Assembly: GCF_014648635.1 (NCBI RefSeq)
Contig: NZ_BMRM01000018.1
Location: forward strand, 129,635-193,634
DNA: 64,000 nucleotides
Direction: 5' to 3'
Source: Streptomyces cinerochromogenes
GTDB taxonomy: Bacteria; Actinomycetota; Actinomycetes; Streptomycetales; Streptomycetaceae
A program made the translations under genes and the position numbers. The notes beneath the pieces are model-generated. The model ran no database searches and was not told where the DNA came from. It saw only the letters and a list, made by a program, of their open reading frames with translations. Each line of letters starts with the position of its first letter. Within the stretch, counting starts at the first letter, position 1. Of the stretch, positions 53,100-61,524 are shown piece by piece.

Positions 53100-54051
53100 G
53101 CAGCGTCCCGGGCGACGTCGACCGCCACCTCCAGCACCACCGCGGGCTCCATCAGGAGCATGTCGCCCCAGCCCGGCGGATGCGCCATGGCCGCGGCCTT
53201 GAGCCCACCGCGCAGGGCATCGTCGCCGACCCGGCTCGAGGAGCCGTCGGCGCATCTGCGTTCGGAGGAGAACAGCGGGGCACCGGGGCGGGTGCGGTCG
53301 TCGTCGAACTGGCCCCAGACGTCCTCGATGAACCACCGCAGCGTGCGGTCGGCGCCGTTGATCAGGGGGACCATCCGCTCGCGCGGGCCCGAGCCCCGGG
53401 CTCCTTTGCCATGGCGCACGTGGAGCTTGCCGAAGCGGCCCAGGTCCCAGTTGATGTCCGTCAATCGAGCTTGCACGCCTCGCTGACCCGCAGCCCGACC
53501 TGGGACATCAGCTTGGAGGCGGTGTAGTTCCGGGCGGTCGGGGCGAACTTCCGACAGGTCGCCAGCTCGCCGCCCCACCCGGCGAACAGCGTCTTCACCT
53601 CTGGCCCGGACGGCGGAATCCGCAGCGCCGCGTCCTTCGACCCGCGCGGCCGGTTCATCTCGTCAATCGGGCACTCGATCACCCGACCGGTCATCCGGTG
53701 GATCTCGACCTTGTGCCGCAGCTCCAGGAACAGGAAGTACGTGGGCAGCGCCTGAGAACGCCCCAGCCGGGTGCCGCTCGGCGAAGCCCGCAGCACCTTC
53801 CCGAAGTCCGCGTCGGCGTCCGGCGGATCCATCTCCCACAGCGGCCGCCCGAACCAGGGCCGCATCTGCTCCAGGTGTCCGACGTCCCCGTGGATCGTGC
53901 CGTCCGCCAGCCTCGCCGAGGCCCGCGCCAGCACGAACCCCGCCAGCACGTCGGTCTCGAACTGCGCCAGCTTCTCCGCCATGGCCAGCGGCCGGACATC
54001 GCGCAGGTCCCGTACGACAGCCAGGGCCAACCCGAGCCCCCTCACCTTCAC
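53100..54051 (-). pseudogene. tyrosine recombinase (integrase), frameshifted and missing its catalytic end
   Basis: From ATG 54051 the first frame has AEKLAQFETDVLAGFVLARA, PSGTRLGRSQALPTYFLFLE, LRHKVEIHRMTGRVIECPID and NYTASKLMSQVGLRVSEACK (box I Arg). It then stops at 53461. The next frame picks up DINWDLGRFGKLHVRHGKGA, RGSGPRERMVPLINGADRTL and RTRPGAPLFSSERRCADGSS and fades near 53170. The HxxR and Tyr nucleophile region is absent. This is a common Streptomyces integrase family, here dead. Confidence 0.75.
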
Positions 54052-54237
54052 GATGACTGTCGACCGGTCAGATACGGTGAGAACGCTTCAGGAATCCCGA
54101 AGTTACGTCAGGGCGCGAAGAGTTACCAGAGAGAGGGTGAATCCCCTGGCCACGAGGGTGGTGACTCTGCGGGGCTCAGGAGAACTCACGGGATGTCGCA
54201 CACACGCTGCCGACCGGGGGCCGACGACGCTCTCGGG

Positions 54238-54266
54238 GGAACCATCCCCGCGGGCGCGGGGAGCAC
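54238..54266 (-). CRISPR. orphan type I-E CRISPR repeat 1 with leader-side flank
   Basis: The 29-bp repeat is GGAACCATCCCCGCGGGCGC-GGGGAGCAC, the Streptomyces type I-E form. Following bases 54267-54294 match 56193-56220 at 22 of 28 positions, which fits a conserved leader end. AT-richer sequence (54295-54350) follows as expected for a leader read on the minus strand. No second repeat lies at spacer distance, and no cas gene is in the window. Confidence 0.7.
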
Positions 54267-54531
54267 ACTCATGGACCTGCATTCTTACCGCGCCATCGGC
54301 TTCCTTTTGACTTTCATCAAATCCGGCATATCTCCTAAAAAGCGTTTCTCGGGCGAACTGCCGCCCCGCGCATGGGCACGGGCGCGGAGACCAGGGCCGG
54401 ACGTTCGGCCCCTCAGATGTGGGGGAGCGGCCATCCGCCAACGCGGGGGGTGCCTCTATGTCTTTCGTCAAGCGTGTGGGCAGCTTCTGCCCGGGGTTCG
54501 ATCTTCTCTCTGGGCATGAGACCGTCTGGTC

Positions 54532-54948
54532 GTGCCAGAGATGACGAGTGGGTTGGAGGCGGCCTTGGCTGAGGCGTCGTCTCCTTCGTGGACGCAACGT
54601 GTTCGTGCCGGGCGTGACCTTGCCTCCTTCGCTGATGTTCCTGAGGCTGCGGAAACGCTGGTGGGGCTGCTGCTGGACGTCGAGGACACGGCGGTGACCC
54701 GGCAGACCGCAGAGGCCCTGGCCCGGGTGGGGACGGTGGCCGCCATAAGGCTCATCGCTCTCGCAGTTGCCGAGGCTGACGACAACCAGGCTGAATGGCT
54801 GCAGACTGGGGTGCATGACGCGCTCGTGGGACCGAGCGGTGTGCCAGGCGTCGCAGCGGCCTGCGGGAAGCTCGCCCGGGACCCGGAAGAAGCTGTCCGT
54901 CAAGGTGCCGCAGATATCTCGGCATGGACAGACAACACGAGGTGTTGA
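54532..54948 (+). CDS. small HEAT-repeat protein
   Basis: This is a 138-residue all-helical protein. GTG 54532 is used; ATG 54541 is equally possible because neither has a strong ribosome site. Repeats: SSPSWTQRVRAGRDLASFAD, VPEAAETLVGLLLDVEDTAV, TRQTAEALARVGTVAAIRLI, ALAVAEADDNQAEWLQTGVH, ACGKLARDPEEAVRQGAADI. HEAT proteins are scaffolds for protein contacts and the partner is unknown. The protein is soluble with no signal peptide. It lies between a CRISPR leader-repeat unit and a broken IS110. Confidence 0.8.
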   Translation: MPEMTSGLEAALAEASSPSWTQRVRAGRDLASFADVPEAAETLVGLLLDVEDTAVTRQTAEALARVGTVAAIRLIALAVAEADDNQAEWLQTGVHDALVGPSGVPGVAAACGKLARDPEEAVRQGAADISAWTDNTRC

Positions 54949-54979
54949 TCTGCATCGACCTGCCTGTGGGCTGGTTCAT

Positions 54980-55915
54980 GCGGCTGTCGCCTGGGAGACG
55001 CGGGATTCGTAGAAGGTGCCGTCGCGGAGCATAGCGAACAAGACGCTGATGCAATGGCGGGCGAGCCGGAGGAGGGCCTGGGCGTGGGTCTTCCCCCGGC
55101 TCCGGCATTTGTCTAGTAGGTGCGGGAGGCGGGGTCGTGCAGGGCGGCGAAGGCCGAGAAGAACATGGCCCGTTTGAGCTGCCGGTTTCCGCCTCGGGGT
55201 GCGTATTCGCCGTGGATCGAGGTCCCCGAGGATTTCGTGGCCGGGGCGAGTTCGGTGGGGGCGAGATGGGGTGGCGCTGGGGAAACTGGTGCCGTCGCCG
55301 ACGGTGACCAGCAAGGTGGCGGCGGTCCTGACCGCGACCCCGGGCATCGAGGTCAGGACCTTGGAAAGAGGGTGCTCCTCCAGCAGGGCCGTGATCTGGG
55401 CTTCCAGAGCACGTCGTTGCTCGTGGACAGCGGCAAGGGACCGGGCCAGTGACGGGATCACGACGTCGAGTGTGCCGGTGCCGGGCACGACGACGGTCTG
55501 TTCGTCGAATGCGTCGAAGATGTCGTCGATGAGCCGGGCGGCCATGCGCGGGGCTTTGGGCCTGGTCGCCTCGACGAGCCTGCGGCGGCCGGCGTTCCGC
55601 AGCGAGGCCGGTGAGCCGTAGCGTTCCAGCAGCCAGGTCACGGCGGGGTGGTCCAGGCGCGGGCCGAGGACGCGCTCCAGGCTGGGGTGGAACTGGGTGA
55701 GCAGGCCGCGTATCCGGTTGGAGGCGCGGGTGGCCTCGGCCGCGAGGTCCTGGTCGAAGCCCGCCAGGACGGTCAGCTCGGCGGTGATCTCGTCGGTCAG
55801 CTCCAGCGAGCGCAGGGTGGGCGGCATCGTCCGTGCGCGTCCGCGACCACCGCAGCCTCTTTCGCGTCGGTCTTCGCCTCGCGCGGGTAGAGGTCGGCGA
55901 TCCGTCGCATGGGGT
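54980..55915 (-). pseudogene. IS110-family transposase, 5'-truncated with several frameshifts
   Basis: Pieces in order: MRRIADLYPREAKTDAKEAA (ATG 55909), then after a shift near 55845 TMPPTLRSLELTDEITAELT, LTQFHPSLERVLGPRLDHPA, STARPKA-like region and ALEAQITALLEEHPLSKVLT, SMPGVAVRTAATLLVTVGDG. More shifts near 55270 and 55110 precede HGEYAPRGGNRQLKRAMFFS and LLRLARHCISVLFAMLRDGT. These are the DEDD-type linker and the Transposase_20 domain of IS110. The N-terminal DEDD residues are missing. No inverted repeats are expected for IS110. Confidence 0.8.
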
Positions 55916-56163
55916 CCTCCCGATTGAGGTTCGTGTGGTGCTGGCCAGGGAGTCGGCGCCGTACACACGCATCCGCGTTATGCAGACCTGCCGCCGCGAG
56001 TGGCCGGGCATTGCACCAGGCCAGGCAGTAGTCGGACCTCTCATCAGCGTCACCAACGGCACCCCTCGGGCCCGGTGACACCCACGGGGAACACCCAGCG
56101 AGTGACGGACGGGCGGGGTTGGCCCCTGGATCGAGACGACGTACCGGGCCTCGCGCGGAGGCT

Positions 56164-56192
56164 GGGGACCATCCCCGCGGATGCGGGGAGCA
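56164..56192 (-). CRISPR. orphan type I-E CRISPR repeat 2 with leader-side flank
   Basis: GGGACCATCCCCGCGGATGC-GGGGAGCAG matches repeat 1 at 25 of 29 positions. The adjacent 28 bp also matches the flank of repeat 1 (ACCTGCAxTCTTACCG core), so both are leader-plus-one-repeat units in the same orientation, 1.9 kb apart, with a HEAT gene and the IS110 scar between them. Confidence 0.7.
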
Positions 56193-56275
56193 GGCTCACT
56201 GACCTGCACTCTTACCGGTCCGGTGGTGCGCACGCGCTGGTGTGTGCGCCGGACACCGCCCGCGCCCGGCTCGCC

Positions 56276-56425
56276 CTAGATGCGCTGTCCCGACAGGTTG
56301 GTGACGCGGCTGGCTGGTGTTCGGCCGTCGATGCCGGTGTGGAGTCGGTGGTAGTTTTACCAGTCCAGCCAGTCCAGCCAGTCCAGCCAGTCCGGGAACG
56401 CTGCCTTTCGTTCAGCGTCTGAGGC
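56276..56425 (-). pseudogene. IS481/IS3-type integrase-core C-terminal remnant with repeat expansion
   Basis: The minus-strand frame reads AFPDWLDWLDWLDWLDW, a TAA, NYHRLHTGIDGRTPASRVTN and LSGQRI. The NYHRxHTGIxGxxPxSR block is the end of an IS481-like rve transposase. The TAA replaces a Tyr codon. Confidence 0.65.
56360..56393. repeat. CCAGTCCAG 9-bp tandem repeat
   Basis: Three perfect units plus seven bases of a fourth lie inside the IS481-type remnant. They encode repeated Trp-Leu-Asp triplets, in frame, where relatives have a single copy. Confidence 0.9.
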
Positions 56426-56433
56426 GCCGGCGC

Positions 56434-57333
56434 TCAGGCACCGGCCGGTGAAGGCGGCGCCTCCTCGAGTTCCGGGGCAGGCCGGCCGCGGCCGAAGGCG
56501 GCCTCGACGAGGCACTGGTCGTGGGCCGACCGCGCGCCGTGTCGCAGGGCGCGTTCCAGAGAGCCGCGCGACGGCGGATTGCGGCGGGACCAGCCGTCGT
56601 GGAGCAGGGACACCGCGAAACCGGCGAGGAACGCGTCACCGCAGCCCATGGTGTCGGCCATGGTCCGTGCGTCCGCCGCGCGGGCCGGTGCCGTCGCCAG
56701 GGTGTGGCCGTCGTACACGGCGGCCCCCGCCAGGCCCCGGGTCGCCAGGGCCATGCGCGCGCCCCGCGCCACCACGGCTTCGAGCAACCGCCGCGTGGCC
56801 GCCTCGTCCAGGTCCGAGCAGGACAGCAGGGCCAGGTCGAGGTGGGGGCAGACCCGGTCGAGGTAGGCGGGGGAGCGGAACTCGTCGTCGTCGGAGAGGT
56901 CGAAGCTCATCAGCGGACCGGCCGCGGCCAGCTTGGGCAGTTTACTCTCGGTGCGCGAATAGACGCTGGAGTGCACGAGCGAGAACGATGCCGCGTACGC
57001 GAGCAGCGCGTCGTCCAGGACGAGCGGTTCGCGCACGGTGACGCCACCGCCGTTGTAGCCGAGGAACACCCGGTCGCCGCCCCGCACATGGAGGGTGGAG
57101 ACGCCGGACTCACCGTGGCGCATCACGCTGCGCTCGACCGCGACGCCCTCGGCCGCCACGGCCGCACGGAGGAAGACGCCGAGATCGTCGTCGCCGAACA
57201 CCCCCAGATAGGCGGTGTCGAGACCGAGACGGCGGGCGTAGACGGCGACGTTGACGCAGTTGCCGCCCGGGTAGTCGATGCCGCGGTCCACGAAACGGTC
57301 CACGACGTTGTCGCCGAAACCGAGGATGTTCAT
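56434..57333 (-). CDS. PfkB-family kinase (FrlD-like)
   Basis: This 299-residue sugar kinase starts at ATG 57333 (GGAG upstream). The N-terminus ILGFGDNVVDRFVDRGIDYP with GGNCVNVAVYARRLGLDTAY is close to fructoselysine-6-kinase FrlD, which has GDNVVD and YPGGN. The ATP/anion-hole motif is MADTMGCGDAFLAGFAVSLL with the catalytic Asp. It ends the six-gene operon, directly after the SIS-domain gene. It would phosphorylate the imported Amadori compound at C6 in the cytoplasm before cleavage. The C-terminus is slightly extended with a Pro/Glu tail. Substrate specificity is inferred from context. Confidence 0.88.
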   Translation of the reverse strand: MNILGFGDNVVDRFVDRGIDYPGGNCVNVAVYARRLGLDTAYLGVFGDDDLGVFLRAAVAAEGVAVERSVMRHGESGVSTLHVRGGDRVFLGYNGGGVTVREPLVLDDALLAYAASFSLVHSSVYSRTESKLPKLAAAGPLMSFDLSDDDEFRSPAYLDRVCPHLDLALLSCSDLDEAATRRLLEAVVARGARMALATRGLAGAAVYDGHTLATAPARAADARTMADTMGCGDAFLAGFAVSLLHDGWSRRNPPSRGSLERALRHGARSAHDQCLVEAAFGRGRPAPELEEAPPSPAGA

Positions 57334-57447
57334 CAAAGTCTCCAGGAGGGCGGGCGCCGCGTGGGTGCGCGGCGCCCGCTCGGGGCGTGCCGGTGCGCGG
57401 GCACGGGCACGCCGGGGCGGATGGAGGTGGGGTGGGACGGACCGCAA

Positions 57448-58449
57448 TCAGTAGTCCATGACGCGGTAGTAGCGGCGCAGGTCCAGGGAGTGGTCGCGCA
57501 CCCGCTCCAGGTGCTTGCTGACCCGGTCCATCACGGTGTCGAGCACCAGCGGCGCCAGCAGTCCCCGGAACTCGGGGCTGATGCCGTCCAGGGGGTAGTC
57601 ACGGGTGTCGAAGACGGTGACGTCCTTGGAGACGCGCCGGACGAACGCCTCGGCCCGGTCGGTGAGCGCGCGGGTCTCGTCCTCGCCCTGGAAGACGATG
57701 ACGCTGGTGTCCTCCTGCAGCAGCTCCAGCGAGCCGTGGAAGAACTCGGCGCTGTGCACCCGGGTGGTGCGCAGCCACTGCATCTCCTCCAGGATGCACA
57801 TGGAGTACAGGTAGGTGAACCCCCACAGGTTCCCGCCGCCGATGAGGAAGTGGTAGTCGGTGTCCTTGTGCGCCTCGGCGAAGTCGGACGCCACAGGCTC
57901 CGCCTGCCGGGCCACCTCCACCAGGATGCGCGGCAGGCCGCCGAGTTCGTCGGCCAGTCGGTCGTAGCCGGTGAACTCGCCCCGCCGGGACAGCAGCCGG
58001 CCCATGAACAGCAGCATCTGGACGTCGAACGGCCAGGCCTTGGGCGCCGAGACCAGCGCGGTGTCCACCCGCTGGGCGACGGGGGAGTCGGGGTGGCCGG
58101 TGAAGCCGATGGTGTACGCGCCCCGCTCCTTGCAGTGGTCGATGGCCTTGAGGCTGTCCTCGGTGGTGCCGGAGACGGAGGTGAACACGGCGGCGGTCCG
58201 CTCGCCCAGGCGGGCGTCACCGGAGACGACCAGCTCCGCCGCGATGGCCGCCCGCACCGGCAGCACCGAGGTGCGCCGGGCCAGGTGCTCGTAGGGCCAC
58301 ATCTGCGCGTAGGTGCCGCCGGCGCCCACCAGGAGGACGTTGTCGTACCCCTCGTCCACGAGGCGGTCGACGACCTCCTCGATCCGGGGGCGCAGCGCCA
58401 CGAGGCTTTCCGTCTGGGCGACGAACTCGGCTTCGTTGAAAGAGAGCAC
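57448..58449 (-). CDS. SIS-domain deglycase-like protein (FrlB/FraB type)
   Basis: This 333-residue protein starts at GTG 58449, 8 bp after GAAGGAA. Two SIS domains: LRPRIEEVVDRLVDEGYDNV with LLVGAGGTYAQMWPYEHLAR, TAAVFTSVSGTTEDSLKAID, and the second with DYHFLIGGGNLWGFTYLYSM, THRVHSAEFFHGSLELLQED-like WLRTTRVHSAEFFHGSLELL. The late Glu and His in this segment lie where FrlB and FraB keep their catalytic acid/base pair. These enzymes split fructosamine-6-phosphates into glucose-6-phosphate and an amine or amino acid. It is placed between the transporter and kinase genes, so a role as final catabolic step is likely. Confidence 0.88.
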   Translation of the reverse strand: MLSFNEAEFVAQTESLVALRPRIEEVVDRLVDEGYDNVLLVGAGGTYAQMWPYEHLARRTSVLPVRAAIAAELVVSGDARLGERTAAVFTSVSGTTEDSLKAIDHCKERGAYTIGFTGHPDSPVAQRVDTALVSAPKAWPFDVQMLLFMGRLLSRRGEFTGYDRLADELGGLPRILVEVARQAEPVASDFAEAHKDTDYHFLIGGGNLWGFTYLYSMCILEEMQWLRTTRVHSAEFFHGSLELLQEDTSVIVFQGEDETRALTDRAEAFVRRVSKDVTVFDTRDYPLDGISPEFRGLLAPLVLDTVMDRVSKHLERVRDHSLDLRRYYRVMDY

Positions 58450-58522
58450 GGTGATGGTTCCTTCGAGGGTTGTGTCCGACCGGCCGAGGCTGGGCCGGTG
58501 TTCTGGCGGCGTGGGAGAGGCG

Positions 58523-59368
58523 TCAGGCCGCGCTGCGCCGGGAGAACAGCACGTTCGCACCGGCGATGACGAGGCCGCCGACGAAGATCAGCGTTCCCAT
58601 GACGTTGACCTGCGGGGGCACGCCGGTACGGCTCGCGCTGTACACCCACAGCGGGAAGGTGAGCGTCCGGCCGGCGTTGAAGCTGGTGATGACGTAGTCG
58701 TCGATGGACAGGGCGAAGCACAACAGGGCACCGGAGGCCACACCGGGCAGCAGGGCCGGCAGGGTGACCAGCCGGAACGCCGTCCACGGCCCGGCTCCGA
58801 GGTCCCGGGCGGCCTCCTCCAGCGTCGGGTCGTGACCCGCCATGCGGGCCCGTACGGTGATGGCGACGTAGGGGATGCAGAACGCCACGTGCGCGATGAC
58901 GACGGTCCAGTAGCCGCGCGGCACGCCGAGGACGATGAACAGCGACAGCAGGGCGGCGCCCAGGGCGATCTCGGGCGCGGCGATGGCGGCGAACAGCAGC
59001 AGGTCCACGGAGCCGCGGCCGCGGAAGCGGTGGCGGCCCAGGGCCAGGCCGATGGGGGTGCCCAGCAGGGTGGCCACCACCGTCACGACCAGCGCGACGG
59101 TGAGGCTGTTGACCAGCGCCGAGGTCAGGTTGGGGATGGCGAACAGGTGCCGGTACCAGGTGAGCGTGAAGCCCTGCCAGGTGAAGTTCACCTTGCTGTG
59201 GGTGTCGTTGAAGCCGAACAGGACCATGACGGCGATCGGCGACAGCAGCCAGGCCAGCACCAGCCAGGTGTACAGGGTGAGCGTGGGACGGCGGCGCGGG
59301 CGGCGGGCGGCGCGCGGCCGGGGCGCCGCGACGGTGTCCTCGGCGGGGGCGACGGTGCCGGTGGTCAT
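58523..59368 (-). CDS. ABC permease, PotC-type
   Basis: This 281-residue inner-membrane permease starts at ATG 59368. It has six helices, the first being LYTWLVLAWLLSPIAVMVLF, after a Pro/Arg-rich cytoplasmic N-terminus. The EAA loop is EEAARDLGAGPWTAFRLVTL, PALLPGVASGALLCFALSID (contact to the ATPase). The domain order and FNDTHSKVNFTWQGFTLTWY loop match the polyamine/opine transporter PotC group. Its start overlaps the end of the other permease by 4 bp (ATGA-type), so the two are translated together. Confidence 0.92.
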   Translation of the reverse strand: MTTGTVAPAEDTVAAPRPRAARRPRRRPTLTLYTWLVLAWLLSPIAVMVLFGFNDTHSKVNFTWQGFTLTWYRHLFAIPNLTSALVNSLTVALVVTVVATLLGTPIGLALGRHRFRGRGSVDLLLFAAIAAPEIALGAALLSLFIVLGVPRGYWTVVIAHVAFCIPYVAITVRARMAGHDPTLEEAARDLGAGPWTAFRLVTLPALLPGVASGALLCFALSIDDYVITSFNAGRTLTFPLWVYSASRTGVPPQVNVMGTLIFVGGLVIAGANVLFSRRSAA

Positions 59369-60273
59369 CGCGCGGCCACCTCCAGCACGTCGTCGGTGCC
59401 CAGGGCGCGGGCGTAGGCGAACACGGCCAGCAGCAGGGCGCCCATGAGGACGAAGGACAGGGCGGCGGCGGCCGGGTAGTCGAGGTTGGTGAAGTACTCG
59501 GTCTGGATGATGTTCCCGATCATGGTGGTGGAGGGGCCGCCGAGGATGCCGGCGTTGACGTAGTCGGCGGAGGCGGGCACGAAGGTGAGCAGGACGCCCG
59601 CGAAGACTCCGGGCAGGGACAGCGGCAGCACCACGCGCCAGAAGGTCTGCGCCCGGGAGGCGTACAGGTCGGTGGAGGCCTCGAGCACCTTGGCGTCCAC
59701 CCGCTCCAGCGCGACGTACACGGGCAGCACCATGAACGGCAGGAAGTTGTAGGTCAGTCCGCCGATCACCGCGTACGGGGTGGCCAGGACGTGGAAGCCT
59801 TCGGGCAGCAGACCCAGGTGCTTGAGCGGGCCGAGCAGGACGCCGTTGTCGGCGAGCACCACGTTCCAGGACTGGGTGCGGATGACGAAGGAGACGAAGA
59901 ACGGCAGCAGGAGCAGGAAGAGGAAGACCGACTTGTGCCGCCCGGCCCGGAAGGCGATCCAGTAGGCCACCGGGTAGCCCACCAGGGCGCAGCCGGCGGT
60001 GGCCGCGGCGCCGTAGAGCAGCGAGCGGACCAGTTGCACATGGTAGGTCCCCACCACGTGGGCGTAGGTGCCGAAGTGGAAGGTCTGACGGAAGCCGTCG
60101 ATGAAGTCGCCGGTCTGCAGGGACAGCGACACCATGACGATCACCGGCGTCACGAAGAAGGCGGCCAGCCACAGCCATCCCGGCAGCACCAGCAGGTACG
60201 GAGCCAGGACCGCGCCGGGGCGCCGCCGACGGCGCGTCAGGACTGGTAGATCGGCTCGAACAGCGCGTTCCAC
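59365..60273 (-). CDS. ABC permease, PotB-type
   Basis: This is a permease of up to 302 residues. The only GTG in frame upstream of helix 1 is at 60273, 37 bp inside the binding-protein gene; a CTG at 60240 overlapping that gene's TGA (CTGA) is an attractive alternative start. It has six helices: YLLVLPGWLWLAAFFVTPVI, VRSLLYGAAATAGCALVGYP, FLFLLLLPFFVSFVIRTQSW, GGLTYNFLPFMVLPVYVALE, FAGVLLTFVPASADYVNAGI and AAALSFVLMGALLLAVFAYA. The EAA loop EASTDLYASRAQTFWRVVLP is intact. It pairs with the PotC-type permease to form the channel. Confidence 0.9.
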   Translation of the reverse strand: MERAVRADLPVLTRRRRRPGAVLAPYLLVLPGWLWLAAFFVTPVIVMVSLSLQTGDFIDGFRQTFHFGTYAHVVGTYHVQLVRSLLYGAAATAGCALVGYPVAYWIAFRAGRHKSVFLFLLLLPFFVSFVIRTQSWNVVLADNGVLLGPLKHLGLLPEGFHVLATPYAVIGGLTYNFLPFMVLPVYVALERVDAKVLEASTDLYASRAQTFWRVVLPLSLPGVFAGVLLTFVPASADYVNAGILGGPSTTMIGNIIQTEYFTNLDYPAAAALSFVLMGALLLAVFAYARALGTDDVLEVAAR

Positions 60274-61508
60274 TGCTTCTCCTCCGTTTCGTCGAGCACC
60301 CGCAGGTGGCGCAGCTTGGCTTCGTCGGCCTTGGTCGGGAACACCAGCGGGCTGCTGCTCAGGGAGCCGAGCAGGGACCTGCGCTTGCCGGTGGCGGCGG
60401 CCGCGTCACGCGCGATCACCGGCTGGGCTTCCGGGACGGGACAGACGAACTGCACGGTCTCGCTGATCTTCGCGGCGACCTCGGGCCGGTAGGCGTAGTC
60501 CATGTACGTCAGGGCATCGACGGGGTGCGCGGCCGTCGAGGGGATGCACAGGTTGTCGGTCCACAGCAGTCCGCCCTCCTCGGGGATGACGAACTCCAGC
60601 CGGGAACCGCTGCGGTTGGCCTGGAAGACGTCGCCGGAGTACACCAGCGAGGCGTACAGGTCCCCGCGTTGGAGCGAGGACTGGTAGGTGGTGGTGCTGT
60701 AGGAGCGGACCAGGCCGGCGTCGCGCTGTGTGCGCAGCCAGGCGGCGGCCTTGCGCCAGTCGGCGTGCGTGGAGGTCTCCGGGTCGACGCCGACGGCCAG
60801 CAGGGCGATGTTGCCCAGCTGCACCGCGTCGTTCCACATGCCGACCTTGCCGTGCAGCTTCGGGTCGAGCAGGTCCTGCCAACTGGTGATCTTCCTGCCG
60901 ACCTTGGCCGGGTCGTAGCCGATGCCGGTCATGCCGGACTGCCAGGGGACGGTGTAGACGTTGCCGCGGTCGAAGGAGGAGTTCTTGAACGCGGCGCCGC
61001 CGTACCGGGCGACGTTGGGGAGCCGGGCGTGGTCGAGCGGGGCGAGGTAGCCGAGTTCGATGTACTTGGGCAGGTAGCTGTCGCCGCCCAGCACCATCAG
61101 GTCGTAGCCGATGCCCTGCCCGGAGGCGAACTCCGGCTGGATCTTGCCGAACCAGGAGGCGCTGTCGTCGATCACTTCGTCGTAGGAGACCTTGATGCCG
61201 GTCTCGCGGGTGAACGCCTCCAGGGTGGGGTGCCGGCTCTGGTCGCCGGGGTCGGTGTCGATGTACTGGGTGTAGTTGGCGAAGCTGAGCCGGCCCTTCT
61301 TCGTGCGTCCGGTCCAGAAGTCGCTGACGGCGGCGGCGATCTCGGCGGCCGTGCCCGGCACGGGCTTGCGGGCGCCGGGCACGCTGCACGCGGCGAGCGG
61401 GGCCAGGGCGGCGGCACCGAGGGCGGCACGCAGCAGACCGCGCCGGGAACAGCGGCGCTCGGTCAGTCCGCGCAGCCAGGGCGCGGGAGGTGTGGGCTGC
61501 AGGGGCAT
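60237..61508 (-). CDS. ABC solute-binding lipoprotein, PotD-type, Tat signal
   Basis: This 423-residue exported binding protein starts at ATG 61508. The N-terminus has a twin-arginine motif and lipobox: TERRCSRRGLLRAALGAAAL, APLAAC, so it is probably folded before export and lipid-anchored. The body follows SBP_bac_8/PotD: RLSFANYTQYIDTDPGDQSR, TLEAFTRETGIKVSYDEVID, YDLMVLGGDSYLPKYIELGY, VPWQSGMTGIGYDPAKVGRK and EGGLLWTDNLCIPSTAAHPV. Polyamine and opine binding proteins share this layout. The ligand cannot be read from sequence; the operon context favours a fructosamine. Confidence 0.92.
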   Translation of the reverse strand: MPLQPTPPAPWLRGLTERRCSRRGLLRAALGAAALAPLAACSVPGARKPVPGTAAEIAAAVSDFWTGRTKKGRLSFANYTQYIDTDPGDQSRHPTLEAFTRETGIKVSYDEVIDDSASWFGKIQPEFASGQGIGYDLMVLGGDSYLPKYIELGYLAPLDHARLPNVARYGGAAFKNSSFDRGNVYTVPWQSGMTGIGYDPAKVGRKITSWQDLLDPKLHGKVGMWNDAVQLGNIALLAVGVDPETSTHADWRKAAAWLRTQRDAGLVRSYSTTTYQSSLQRGDLYASLVYSGDVFQANRSGSRLEFVIPEEGGLLWTDNLCIPSTAAHPVDALTYMDYAYRPEVAAKISETVQFVCPVPEAQPVIARDAAAATGKRRSLLGSLSSSPLVFPTKADEAKLRHLRVLDETEEKQWNALFEPIYQS

Positions 61509-61524
61509 CGTGGTCGACCTGTCG

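Noticed and set aside
54752..56233. A 493-codon minus-strand frame over the IS110 and CRISPR repeat 2
   Set aside because: Its start reads through a CRISPR repeat (PAPRIRGDG-type peptide) and its body is out of frame with the IS110 pieces.
56521..58569. A 682-codon plus-strand frame across the kinase and SIS genes
   Set aside because: It is antisense to two well-supported genes and has the Gly/Arg/Val-rich composition of shadow frames.
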